Assembly (NCBI GenBank): GCA_029564115.1
Contig: JAKQQP010000384.1
Location: forward strand, 93,911-157,910
Length of the DNA stretch: 64,000 nt
Reading direction: 5' to 3'
Source of the DNA: Candidatus Rifleibacteriota bacterium
Lineage (GTDB): Bacteria; Riflebacteria; Ozemobacteria; Ozemobacterales; Ozemobacteraceae
Each line of letters opens with the position of its first letter. The stretch's first letter is position 1. Under the pieces are notes generated by a model, which was not told the origin of the DNA, made no database searches, and was given only the letters and a program-made list of their open reading frames with translations. This document shows, in pieces, positions 9,060-17,139 of this stretch. The position numbers and the translations under genes were made by a program.

Positions 9060-9410
9060 CTTCGTTCTCACTGCAAACACAACCCCCACCGACCAACCCG
9101 ATTATACGCTTTTTTATCGAAGTTCACGCCGGCGAAAACGGTAAGCAAGTTACACAATACAATATAGCGAATATCTGGAAGGTATAGAGGCAACACGTGG
9201 CTATGTCAGCAATAACGTTGTCCGCACTCCTGAGTGATCTTACCAAGCTCTAACCGTTTCATTCAAACTCTCTCTTCAGTTCCCACTGCTTTCTTGCCTT
9301 CTCGTTCTCGATATCTTTTTTCTACTTTCCATTTTCTTTGTTTTCTTTTTATTGCCTCTCTATATCTATTTATTTTTCCGCTTATCTCTCTCTTTCTTTC
9401 TTTTTCATCC
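9060..9410. other. Intergenic stretch with a pyrimidine-rich tract
   Basis: No gene is supported here. About 9240-9410 is almost purely C/T on the plus strand, with runs such as CTCTCTCTTTCTTTCTTTTT. Open frames crossing it translate to Ser/Leu/Phe-rich sequence and run into the tandem repeat, so they are rejected. Confidence 0.6.
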
Positions 9411-9640
9411 GGTTTCATCCGTGGCTTAAAAAATCACCATCCATCCGAGTCTATCCGGTTTCATCCGTGGCTTAAAAAATCACCATCCATCCGAGTCTAT
9501 CCGAGTTCATCCGTGGCTTAAAAAAATCACCATCCATCCGAGTCTATCCGAGTTCATCCGTGGCTAAAAAAATCATCACCCATCTGAGTCTATCCGAGTT
9601 TATCCGTGGCTAAAAAATCACCATCCATCCGAGTCTATCC
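9411..9640. repeat. Five tandem copies of a 46-bp repeat
   Basis: Units lie at 9411-9456, 9457-9502, 9503-9549, 9550-9595 and 9596-9640 (46, 46, 47, 46 and 45 bp). Each contains the words TTCATCCGTGGCT, an A-run, ATCACCATCCATC and GAGTCTATCC, with a few substitutions and A-run length changes between copies. The repeat ends exactly where the NHL frame opens at a GTG. There are no unique spacers, so it is not a CRISPR. Related words occur at 12382-12446. Confidence 0.9.
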
Positions 9641-9685
9641 GTGCAGAGAATTGTAAAAAGCAAACTTTTGCGTTATTTTGCCCTT

Positions 9686-10969
9686 ATGAAAAACTATCTG
9701 TGGCATACTTTATTTGTATTGCTGATTTTATCGAATCTTTTCATCTTTGCGGCCCCTGATCAGATTCGAGCCAGTGACGATATTTACCGTTTTCTTGCCC
9801 TTCATGCCGGGCATGGGCACCGCGACGGCCAGTTGAACCAGCCTGAAGGCATGGCTTTTTCCCCTGATGGTCGTCTGCTGGCTGTTGCCGATACCCACAG
9901 CAATCGTATACAGCTTTTTTCTGTCGACAATTCTGCAAATGCGACCCAGCCGCTGCGCCTCGAAATGATTTACGGCGACCTCTGGCCCTGGGATGACCGC
10001 ACCCAGCCAATCGACTCGAACGATGCTTACCGCGAAAAAGACTATCTTTACGGTCGCAACCCCAATTATCTTGTCGGTCGCGCTTACCAGCACGCCCAGG
10101 GTCGAATCAGGCCCGCAGAAAACGTGCCCATAGATCACTTCAATCTGCCGGTAGGAGTGGCCTGGCTTGGCACTTCGACAATGTTGATCGCCGATACTGG
10201 CAATCACAGAATAAAAGCCCTGATGCTGAATGGCGAAGTCAGGTGGGTTCTCGGCCAGGAAGGCTGGAAAGATGGTTATTTTCATCATCCTCTCGGTATA
10301 GATGTCGATTGTGGCGGTCAGATTTATGTCTGCGAGCCACGCAGCAAATATATCAGAGGCCTGGGTCTCGATTTTTTGCAGAGGCAGCGCGTGCAGGGAA
10401 ATCGTCTGCAGATTTTCTCGCCTGATCTAAAGCCTTCGAAGCGTCTCGGGCATATGCATCACATGTCTGGCCGTGATTATCGGCAGTTTAAAGACATCAC
10501 GAGGGTGTGGATCAGCCTGAACGGTGATATATATCTGACTGACAATGGCAATCACCGCATAATGATTTTCGAGAACAACATGCAGAAAAAGGCAGAGCTG
10601 ATCAGATGGCCCGGGTATAGCCTGCGTTACCCGAATGGTATTGACTGCAACCCTGATGGCTGGCTTGCTATCGCTGATACCGGCAACCATAAGGTGCTGA
10701 TTCTCGATGCTGAACATAAAATACGTCAGATTATTGGCGGCTTTGGCACAGCCCCTGGCAAGTTTGTCAGACCGCACGAAGCCAGGTTCGGGCCAAACGG
10801 CGATCTGTATGTTCTCGACACTGGCAATGGTCGCATTCAAATCTTTCGCGGGCCGTCTTTTCAGCAGTTTCCGCGTTGCCCGCAACCCGAGCCGCCTGAG
10901 CCACCCCCGCCGCCGCAGAAACTTGAAGAGCTGCTTCCCCCGCCCTCGCCGCCAAAAGACTCATTTTGA
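9686..10969 (+). CDS. Exported NHL-repeat protein with proline-rich C-terminus
   Basis: 427 residues from the ATG at 9686, which begins a good signal peptide (MKNYLWHTLFVLLILSNLFI). A GTG at 9641 in the same frame adjoins the tandem repeat and adds 15 residues; neither start has a clear ribosome-binding site. The body is a beta-propeller of NHL repeats: repeated phrases include QLNQPEGMAFSPDGRLLAVA, IADTGNHRIKAL, YLTDNGNHRIMIFE, IADTGNHKVLIL and VLDTGNGRIQIF. The last 35 residues are rich in Pro and Glu. NHL propellers bind proteins, RNA or cell-wall material; no enzyme site is visible. Stand-alone gene; role unknown. Confidence 0.85.
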   Translation: MKNYLWHTLFVLLILSNLFIFAAPDQIRASDDIYRFLALHAGHGHRDGQLNQPEGMAFSPDGRLLAVADTHSNRIQLFSVDNSANATQPLRLEMIYGDLWPWDDRTQPIDSNDAYREKDYLYGRNPNYLVGRAYQHAQGRIRPAENVPIDHFNLPVGVAWLGTSTMLIADTGNHRIKALMLNGEVRWVLGQEGWKDGYFHHPLGIDVDCGGQIYVCEPRSKYIRGLGLDFLQRQRVQGNRLQIFSPDLKPSKRLGHMHHMSGRDYRQFKDITRVWISLNGDIYLTDNGNHRIMIFENNMQKKAELIRWPGYSLRYPNGIDCNPDGWLAIADTGNHKVLILDAEHKIRQIIGGFGTAPGKFVRPHEARFGPNGDLYVLDTGNGRIQIFRGPSFQQFPRCPQPEPPEPPPPPQKLEELLPPPSPPKDSF

Positions 10970-11213
10970 ACGCTTTTGTTGTTGAAATAACCCTGTATTG
11001 ATGGGGCTAACACTGCGAAAGAATCATTTTTCAGCAAAACTTTTGACTTTGTGGTATAAGTCAGTCTTAAGATAAAAAATAAAAATAAGAGAACGACCTG
11101 GATACTTAAAACTTATCGTCCTGTTTTGTTTTTGCTGTCCGCCTTGCTCTGCTGTTTTTCCAGTTGTGCGGACAGGTCGCTGTATGTATTAAAGAAAATC
11201 TGGAGCAATTGTG

Positions 11214-12359
11214 ATGAACGAGAGTGGAAAATCGAAAAATTCCGGCAATGGGATCCGAGTTATAGAGGAAATAGTAGAGGGATTCTGGGACTGCCCGAAC
11301 TGCAACGCCAAAAATCGTGGCGCACAACAGCAATGCGAGGCCTGCGGAGCGATTCGCAGTGAAGACGTGAAGTTTTACGTCGATGAAAACGCCAAAGTGG
11401 TAACCGATGAGGCCGAACTGGCAAAAGCCAAGGCCGGTCCTGACTGGATATGCCCGTTCTGCAACAATATGAGCCCGTCGTCAGCAACAAAGTGCACCGG
11501 CTGCGGTTCAGACCGCTCTGACGGCAAAAATCGCGCCACCCGTGAATTGGCCGCCGGTGAGACCGGCAAAAATGATAAGAAACCACAAAAGTCGGTCGAG
11601 TCACCAAAACCCGCTCCGTTTTGGTTGAAAGCTGGTTGTGGCATTGTGGCGCTTTTGTTCATAGTTTTTTCATTTTTGAGTTGTCACGAAAAGGCGCTAA
11701 AGATCGAGATAACAGCGAATCAGTGGGTCAGACAGATCGAAAGGGCCGAATATAAAACGGTCAGAGAAGAAGCCTGGGCCAATGAGGTACCTTCGGGCGC
11801 CAGAAAGCTTGGCAGCGAACGAAAGGTGCGTTCTCACAAAGAAATTCCAGATGGTTTCGAAGAAGTCGAAGAAGAATACACCGAACAGGTTAAAATCGGT
11901 GAAAAGCGTGTGGAAGACGGCAAGGTCGACCTTGGTAACGGTCGCTTTCAAGTTAAGTATAAAATGGTGCCCGAATATAAGAACGAAAGGCGAACCCGCC
12001 GTGTTAAACGTCAGAAATTTCGAAAAGAACCGGTTTACGACGAAATGGTGACTTACGACATCGATCGCTGGGTTCCTTATGCCTCGATAGAACTTCGCGG
12101 TACAACCGATGAACCGCGCTGGCCGAATTCTGAAGTCAGCAACAATGTTCCGCCACTTATTGGCGATCTGACCGAGAAAGCCCGCATAGAAACCTACGTC
12201 GTCACAGCCCGCAAAGCCGGTGAAAATTCTGAGTTCGAAATTAAAGCTCTCCGCGGCAAGCCTCTTAGTTACGAACAGTTTATGAAGCTCAGGGTCGGTA
12301 CCAGATGGGAGGCCATCTTCAGCGGCCTCGGCGATCTTAGAGACATCAAATTAGATTAA
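11214..12359 (+). CDS. Membrane protein with two N-terminal RanBP2-type zinc fingers
   Basis: 381 residues from the ATG at 11214 (GGAG eight bases upstream; an adjacent GTG at 11211 is an alternative). The cytoplasmic N-terminus has two W-x-C-x2-C...C-x2-C fingers, WDCPNCNAKN...CEACG and WICPFCNNM...CTGCG, of RanBP2/zinc-ribbon type. A single membrane helix follows (about residues 143-162, GCGIVALLFIVFSFLS), then a highly charged extracytoplasmic region rich in Glu, Lys and Arg with a conserved-looking ERRTRRVKRQKFRKEPVYD segment. The layout is that of zinc-ribbon membrane proteins of unknown function. An extended -10-like TGGTATAAG at 11052-11060 may be its promoter. It lies between the tandem repeat region and the repeat remnant at 12382-12446. 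Confidence 0.8.
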   Translation: MNESGKSKNSGNGIRVIEEIVEGFWDCPNCNAKNRGAQQQCEACGAIRSEDVKFYVDENAKVVTDEAELAKAKAGPDWICPFCNNMSPSSATKCTGCGSDRSDGKNRATRELAAGETGKNDKKPQKSVESPKPAPFWLKAGCGIVALLFIVFSFLSCHEKALKIEITANQWVRQIERAEYKTVREEAWANEVPSGARKLGSERKVRSHKEIPDGFEEVEEEYTEQVKIGEKRVEDGKVDLGNGRFQVKYKMVPEYKNERRTRRVKRQKFRKEPVYDEMVTYDIDRWVPYASIELRGTTDEPRWPNSEVSNNVPPLIGDLTEKARIETYVVTARKAGENSEFEIKALRGKPLSYEQFMKLRVGTRWEAIFSGLGDLRDIKLD

Positions 12360-12381
12360 TCAGCTCTTTCTCTTTTTCTCC

Positions 12382-12446
12382 TATCCGTGTCCATCCGTGT
12401 TTATCAGTGGCCAAGGCATTTTTCTTCTGCCTTCATCTGTGTTTAT
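12382..12446. repeat. Degenerate remnant of the 9.4-kb repeat words
   Basis: Contains CTATCCGTGTCCATCCGTGT, TTATCAGTGGCC and a weaker second copy CTTCATCTGTGTTTATCTATTGCC. These match the core ATCCGTGG/TTCATCCGTGGC words of the 9411-9640 array but are not tandemly regular. It lies between two convergent genes. Confidence 0.55.
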
Positions 12447-14651
12447 CTATTGCCAGGATTTGCTTATCTCCGTCAGTTCCGCCGGATATTCGAGAATTGG
12501 GTAATCATCTCTGATGGTAATGTTACATTTTTTCCAGCTGTCGTCGGGGGCATCGTGCAGTTTCATTATTTCCTCAAGACTCATGTGGCTCTTGATTTCG
12601 TTGATCAGCGCGTCATCGGTTGCAGAGAGTTTCTTTTCGACTGATTCGCGACTGAATACTATGGGAGATCGCGAGACTACATACATGTATCCGCCCATAA
12701 AGCTCATACAGTGTGGAAAAACACTCTCGAGAGTTTTTCTGACGACCATTTTTTGAGCCTGGTTGCCCTGTGAGTTGGCATATACAAGAAAAACCCCATT
12801 ATCTGTCAGTCGGCTCGAAACGAGTCTGAGGTATTCTTCAGACAGCAGATTGCTGCTGCCGGCCTGTTTTAGATAGAGAGGCTGCTGGCTTATCAGCTGG
12901 AATTTTTTTTCATCGAGAGCGAGGCCGCTTCTAGCATCCTGCCATATGATTTCGCTTTTGGGGTCTTCGAGAATATTTAAGGTTTGCTTCGGGTAGGCTT
13001 TCATAATCAATTCTATTGATCTGTTAATGTCGTAACTGCGTATTTTCTTTATCTGTGAGGATTTGGCGAGAGTTCCGGCTGTGATACCAGTTCCGAGCCC
13101 TATTATCATGGCATCGTCGATGGGGTCGTCAGGCATGCATAAAATGGGTATGACAGCATGCATCCAGTTGTTGGAACCAATATGGCTGTGCCCGTCAGAG
13201 AGTGCCGAGTGCCACAGGCCGTCCCAGATCATGTCGCCGCCATGGGTTATTTCAGTAACTCCTACCGGGTCTGAGTAGGTGATGTATCTTTTGTTGACGT
13301 GCGGGGTAATCGAACCTTCTATTGCCAGCAGAGAAAGAACGATCATTGCTGCCGTGAGAGTTGCAGAGCTGCAGTATTTTTTTATACCCGCCACTTCAGA
13401 ATTTCGTAAAAACAGCCAGATTCCAACTGCCTGCATTGTTGCTGCCAGTATCCAGGCGTTGAAAGAATGGTAGATGCTGCCACCGATCATGGTTGTGGCA
13501 ACAACTCCAAGACAGCTGCCGAAGGTATTGAGTCCCATGAATTTGCCGACATCGGCGCCCCAGTTTTTGATGAAACGGTTCAAAAGCTGGCCGAAAAGAA
13601 TTCCGAAAATTACACATGGGATATAGTAAGAAATTGTTGCCAGAACAGAGCTGAGATCGGCTGCAATGAGGCGATCATACATGACTACATAGGGAGTGAA
13701 GGCAATGATAATGGCTCCGACGGTGATCGTCGCAAGAACGACATCCTTGAGATGACCGGCAATCAACACGCCGAAAGCCCATGAAAGAAGATAAAATGAC
13801 AGTATCAGCGAGAAAGTGTGTGGCAGAGGCTCGTTAATCAGTGGTATAACCCTGAAAAGGTACATTTCGTAACCGAGTGACACGAAGCCAAGAAAGAATG
13901 TCGCGATTTCTTCGTCTCTGAATTGCCACCAGCCGGCAGATGAAATTTCTCTTTCGGCGCTAACCTGAGAAGAATCTGCGGCAGGCACTGCTTCGTTTTC
14001 TGTGTCGGTTGTTTTCAGCATCAGCAGCAGTAAGGCTGCAGAAAGGTTCAATAGAGCTGCAAGTATCAGGCAGGCGGTCTGGCCATAGAAGGGCAGAAAC
14101 TTGAAGCCTGTCAGAAGAGCGCCGCAAAATGCCCCGGCGGTATTGATGAAAAACATGTGATCGACCAGCCACGATTTTTTAAATTGCAGTTGGCGGTGCG
14201 CTCCTTCAGAGGCGACAGGCATGGTCATGCCCATCAGTGAGCAGGGAATTATCAAAAGCCCGATTCCTGTGAGGGCGTAAAGCAGCTTTATCGGCATGCC
14301 GATCGACATGGCTGTGCGCTGAAAAGCGAAAATACTTTCGCTCATATCGATGCGCAACAGTATCAGAACGACAATATTAACGACGAACAGGGCAGCCTCA
14401 AGCATGGCCAGTGTTCGAATCGGATTTTTCAACGAGGATGTTTTTTTGCCGATGATCAGCGAGCCAATGCCAAGTCCGAGCATGAATACCAATACGACAA
14501 GCATAGAGCATATTGCGTCGGCGCCGCCAAGATAAATTTTGATCGCCCGCTGCCAGACCACCTGATTTATCAGACTGGCAAAGCCTGATAAAAATAAAAC
14601 CACAAATAACCAGTTACCTGAAGAATTCGTGCTGTTGCTTGATTTACTCAT
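12447..14651 (-). CDS. Membrane-embedded spermidine-synthase-like protein
   Basis: 734 residues. About residues 1-440 form some 12-14 hydrophobic helices, beginning FVVLFLSGFASLINQVVWQR, as in the fused MFS/spermidine synthase family. The C-terminal domain (about 480-734) is a Rossmann methyltransferase-like fold with the SAM-type glycine motif IIGLGTGITAG and an acidic loop WQDARSG. The usual catalytic DSxDP segment of aminopropyltransferases reads LISQQPLYLKQAGSSNLLS, so polyamine synthesis is doubtful. AGGA lies about 11 bases before the ATG. It is transcribed alone, with its 3' end facing the zinc-finger gene. The substrate is unknown. Confidence 0.85.
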   Translation of the reverse strand: MSKSSNSTNSSGNWLFVVLFLSGFASLINQVVWQRAIKIYLGGADAICSMLVVLVFMLGLGIGSLIIGKKTSSLKNPIRTLAMLEAALFVVNIVVLILLRIDMSESIFAFQRTAMSIGMPIKLLYALTGIGLLIIPCSLMGMTMPVASEGAHRQLQFKKSWLVDHMFFINTAGAFCGALLTGFKFLPFYGQTACLILAALLNLSAALLLLMLKTTDTENEAVPAADSSQVSAEREISSAGWWQFRDEEIATFFLGFVSLGYEMYLFRVIPLINEPLPHTFSLILSFYLLSWAFGVLIAGHLKDVVLATITVGAIIIAFTPYVVMYDRLIAADLSSVLATISYYIPCVIFGILFGQLLNRFIKNWGADVGKFMGLNTFGSCLGVVATTMIGGSIYHSFNAWILAATMQAVGIWLFLRNSEVAGIKKYCSSATLTAAMIVLSLLAIEGSITPHVNKRYITYSDPVGVTEITHGGDMIWDGLWHSALSDGHSHIGSNNWMHAVIPILCMPDDPIDDAMIIGLGTGITAGTLAKSSQIKKIRSYDINRSIELIMKAYPKQTLNILEDPKSEIIWQDARSGLALDEKKFQLISQQPLYLKQAGSSNLLSEEYLRLVSSRLTDNGVFLVYANSQGNQAQKMVVRKTLESVFPHCMSFMGGYMYVVSRSPIVFSRESVEKKLSATDDALINEIKSHMSLEEIMKLHDAPDDSWKKCNITIRDDYPILEYPAELTEISKSWQ

Positions 14652-15000
14652 TGTCGCGGTGTTTCCTGCTCTTCCTGATTGTTTATACTGATATCAGATT
14701 ATGTTGCAGTGATTGTATAACTTTACCGGTTTTGTCACAATACTTGTAAAAATAACTGATTGAACGACATCTAATATGAAAATTAGATTCTTTTTGCAGC
14801 CAGTATCTTCTATCTTCATTAGACAAGAGCGGCAGATTGTTGCGAATACTTTTCGGCCAGAATTAAGAGCGTGCCGGGCTGGCGCAACGAAAGACCACGA
14901 AAGTATAGACTGTTCCCAGGCTAATGTATTTGAACAAAGTGGTGCAGTTTGCACTTGTTAGCGGAAAAACCTGAAATTTATGGCAACCTTGTCTGGGTGG
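14652..15000. other. Intergenic region between divergent genes
   Basis: About 350 bases with no supported gene. The minus-strand promoter candidate at 14712-14740 lies inside it and the plus-strand promoter at 15001-15009 bounds it. No tRNA or riboswitch fold was recognised. Confidence 0.5.
14712..14740 (-). promoter_or_regulatory. Candidate promoter for the spermidine-synthase-like gene
   Basis: Minus strand: TTGTGA -35 (14735-14740), 17-base spacer, TACAAT -10 (14712-14717). The -35 box matches four of six consensus bases. Confidence 0.45.
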
Positions 15001-15009
15001 TGATATAAT
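15001..15009 (+). promoter_or_regulatory. Extended -10 promoter for the lipoprotein gene
   Basis: TGATATAAT is a perfect extended -10 element (TGn plus TATAAT). The -35 region at 14981-14986 (TGGCAA) is poor, as is common with extended -10 promoters. Confidence 0.55.
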
Positions 15010-15054
15010 CAAGGGCTGAAGCTCGGCCATTCTTACATTTATTGGAGTTAAAGC

Positions 15055-15615
15055 ATGAATCTCAGATCTTTCAGTTTGTTGGCGGTTTTTTGTCTGGCCC
15101 TGACATTACTCGGCTGCGGTGGCGGCGGTGGTGGCAGTAACCCAACGGCTGCTTATACGCCTGTATTTGATACAAAACTCGATGCAGACTACCCGACAGT
15201 GGCCGCCTCGTATAGATCCATGCAGACTTCTCTGCTTGAAGACAATACGAAAACAGAGGCAGAACGCGTTGACTCCTTTATGCCGATAATTTCTGCCAAT
15301 TTCGTCAATTCTTCAAATGTGGCGGCAAGAGATGCGTTGCGCACTGCAACCCTCGATCGTCTCACCAGATATAAGATCAATACATACACCTTTGTTCCGA
15401 CTTCGCACACGCTCAAAGACAACGGCGACATCGAAGTGACTACCTATATGGCGATCGATGTAACCAGAAAGCCCGGCCAGACCGGTGGTTACTCGCAAGC
15501 TTCGACAGAGTTGGTTCCCGGTGTCAATGCTCCCAAAATCACCTGGAGAAACGAAAGCGGCACCTGGCGCATTATCAAGGGTCTACCTTACCTGTCATCA
15601 GAAATCAGTTTCTGA
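15055..15615 (+). CDS. Exported lipoprotein of unknown function
   Basis: 186 residues. The N-terminus is a type II signal peptide with lipobox LLGC (Cys21), followed by a glycine/serine linker (GGGGGGSNP). The mature domain (about 35-186) has mixed alpha/beta character and ends in WRNESGTWRIIKGLPYL. This pattern recalls NTF2/SnoaL-like small folds, but that is only an impression. Asp/Glu-driven lipoprotein sorting cannot be judged. GGAG lies nine bases before the ATG. It has its own extended -10 promoter and a strong terminator, so it is a single-gene unit. Confidence 0.8.
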   Translation: MNLRSFSLLAVFCLALTLLGCGGGGGGSNPTAAYTPVFDTKLDADYPTVAASYRSMQTSLLEDNTKTEAERVDSFMPIISANFVNSSNVAARDALRTATLDRLTRYKINTYTFVPTSHTLKDNGDIEVTTYMAIDVTRKPGQTGGYSQASTELVPGVNAPKITWRNESGTWRIIKGLPYLSSEISF

Positions 15616-15640
15616 TTCTGTAAAAAACGATTTAAACCTG

Positions 15641-15678
15641 CGCAGGGGTTCAATATTTTGAACCCCTGCGTTGTTTTA
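15641..15678 (+). terminator. Rho-independent terminator after the lipoprotein gene
   Basis: A perfect 13-bp stem (15641-15653 with 15658-15670, CGCAGGGGTTCAA and its complement), a TATT loop and a following TTGTTTTA tract. Confidence 0.9.
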
Positions 15679-15728
15679 TACAGATTGTGTTATAAATATT
15701 GAATCTACAAAAAAAACGAGGTGTTTTG

Positions 15729-17048
15729 ATGGGTTTGATCGCAAGGTATCGCAAAACTCCGATTCTCTATCGTATGCTTGGAGCGTTCATAATTGGCGCT
15801 CTTGTGGGTATTGTCTGCTGGTATGCTGAATCGAAACACGGTTTTGCGCTCAAGAGCAGCCTCGATGTTTGGTTGTCGCCATTTGGGCTGGTTCTGGTCA
15901 AAATGCTCAAAATGATCGTCGTGCCGTTGATTTTTTTCTCTCTGTTTCAGGGGGCGGCCAGCTTACCGCTGAAAAAGTTTGGCCGTATCGGGCTGCGTGT
16001 CATAGTGCTTTACCTCGTTACCTCGGCTCTTGCCGCCATCATCGGAACTCTATTCGCTCTGGGTATCAACCCTGGCAAAGGTGGGATGCAGCTTACCGGC
16101 GGTGATGCTGGCGCTGTCGGTGCGGCAGCGGCCAATACAGGTGCCGCTTCTTTGACCGCAGTGTTCATGAGTATGTTCGAAAATCCTTTCAAGGCACTTG
16201 CTGATGGAAACTTTCTCGCTGTGATCGTGTTTGCAATACTTTCTGGGCTGGCGCTGCGGGTATTGCTCGATGCCGTCGATGAAGGGAAACAAGATGCCGA
16301 TGCCAGCGCCCTGGCTGGTTTGACTGGGCTTGCCGCCGCTGTTAACCGTATTCTTTTCGTGCTTGTCGATTGGATTATGGATTACGCGCCGATCGGCATT
16401 CTTGCTTTGACTATTGTTAATTTTACGCTGTATGGGCCTGACCTTGCCGGGCCGTATTTCAACATCGGTGTGGGCATTATCGTCGGTATCATTGTGATGA
16501 TCGCCGTGGTTTATTCGGCACTTATCAGACTGCTTGCCGGCAAAAGCCCGCTAAAGTTTTTTAAATATGCTCAGGAAGCCATGATTACCGCTTTTGTCAC
16601 CAGAAGCTCAGGAGCGACTTTGCCGGTAACCCTTAAAACAGCCGATGATTTAAAAATCAGGCGCGAGCTTGCCGACTTTGCTCTGCCGCTCGGAGCAACC
16701 GTGAATATGGATGGCGTCTGCATTCACCTGCCGATGTTCGCAATTCTGGCAGCTAATATTTTTGGCATCGATCTCACTTTTGGTAGTCTGCTTGTTCTGG
16801 TGATGACAACCGTATTGGCGGCGGTCGGCGCTGGTGGCATTCCCGGGGGCAGTTTGATGCTGCTTTTTATAATTCTTAACAGTATGGGGCTTAATGAAGC
16901 GCAGATTTCGCAGGTTGTAGCCTTCGCTCTTGGTATCAACCCGATTCTCGACATGTTCGAAACCATGAACAACGTGACCGGAGATCTGACCTGTACCTAT
17001 GTGGTTGCCAGTCAGGAGAACATGCTCGTCGAAACTGATCAAGATTGA
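15729..17048 (+). CDS. Dicarboxylate/amino acid:cation symporter (DAACS family)
   Basis: 439 residues from the ATG at 15729, placed five bases after GAGGTG; a TTG 30 bases upstream opens the same frame but has no ribosome site. The protein is an inner-membrane Na+- or H+-coupled carrier for glutamate, aspartate, serine/threonine or C4-dicarboxylates. Signature parts of the transport core are present: the serine-rich hairpin TRSSGATLPVTLK, the NMDG motif (ATVNMDGVCI), the second hairpin GAGGIPGGS and the last helix with NNVTGD. A TATAAA with upstream TG (15688-15696) just after the terminator may be its promoter. The substrate cannot be fixed from sequence alone. Confidence 0.9.
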   Translation: MGLIARYRKTPILYRMLGAFIIGALVGIVCWYAESKHGFALKSSLDVWLSPFGLVLVKMLKMIVVPLIFFSLFQGAASLPLKKFGRIGLRVIVLYLVTSALAAIIGTLFALGINPGKGGMQLTGGDAGAVGAAAANTGAASLTAVFMSMFENPFKALADGNFLAVIVFAILSGLALRVLLDAVDEGKQDADASALAGLTGLAAAVNRILFVLVDWIMDYAPIGILALTIVNFTLYGPDLAGPYFNIGVGIIVGIIVMIAVVYSALIRLLAGKSPLKFFKYAQEAMITAFVTRSSGATLPVTLKTADDLKIRRELADFALPLGATVNMDGVCIHLPMFAILAANIFGIDLTFGSLLVLVMTTVLAAVGAGGIPGGSLMLLFIILNSMGLNEAQISQVVAFALGINPILDMFETMNNVTGDLTCTYVVASQENMLVETDQD

Positions 17049-17073
17049 TGGGTTACATATTTGGAAACTTATC

Positions 17074-17082
17074 TGCTACAAT
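17074..17082 (+). promoter_or_regulatory. Extended -10 promoter candidate for the 904-residue protein gene
   Basis: TGCTACAAT fits the extended -10 consensus; the -35 position is weak (TTACAT at 17053-17058). It lies 58 bases before the start codon. Confidence 0.4.
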
Positions 17083-17139
17083 TACAGTATTAAACTTTGA
17101 GCTGTACACTGTAAAGTTTGTCTTCGCCTGGAGGGCAAT

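Noticed and set aside
9234..9521. Open frame on the plus strand across the pyrimidine tract and repeat
   Set aside because: It translates repeat and low-complexity DNA, has no ribosome site, and the frame is not kept through all repeat units.
9411..9640. CRISPR array
   Set aside because: Units abut directly with no spacers and no cas genes are present.
11102..11210. Lipoprotein-like signal frame (LLSALLCCFSSC) before the zinc-finger gene
   Set aside because: No ATG, GTG or TTG with a ribosome site opens it, and the frame runs far into the next gene; at most it is a decayed fragment.
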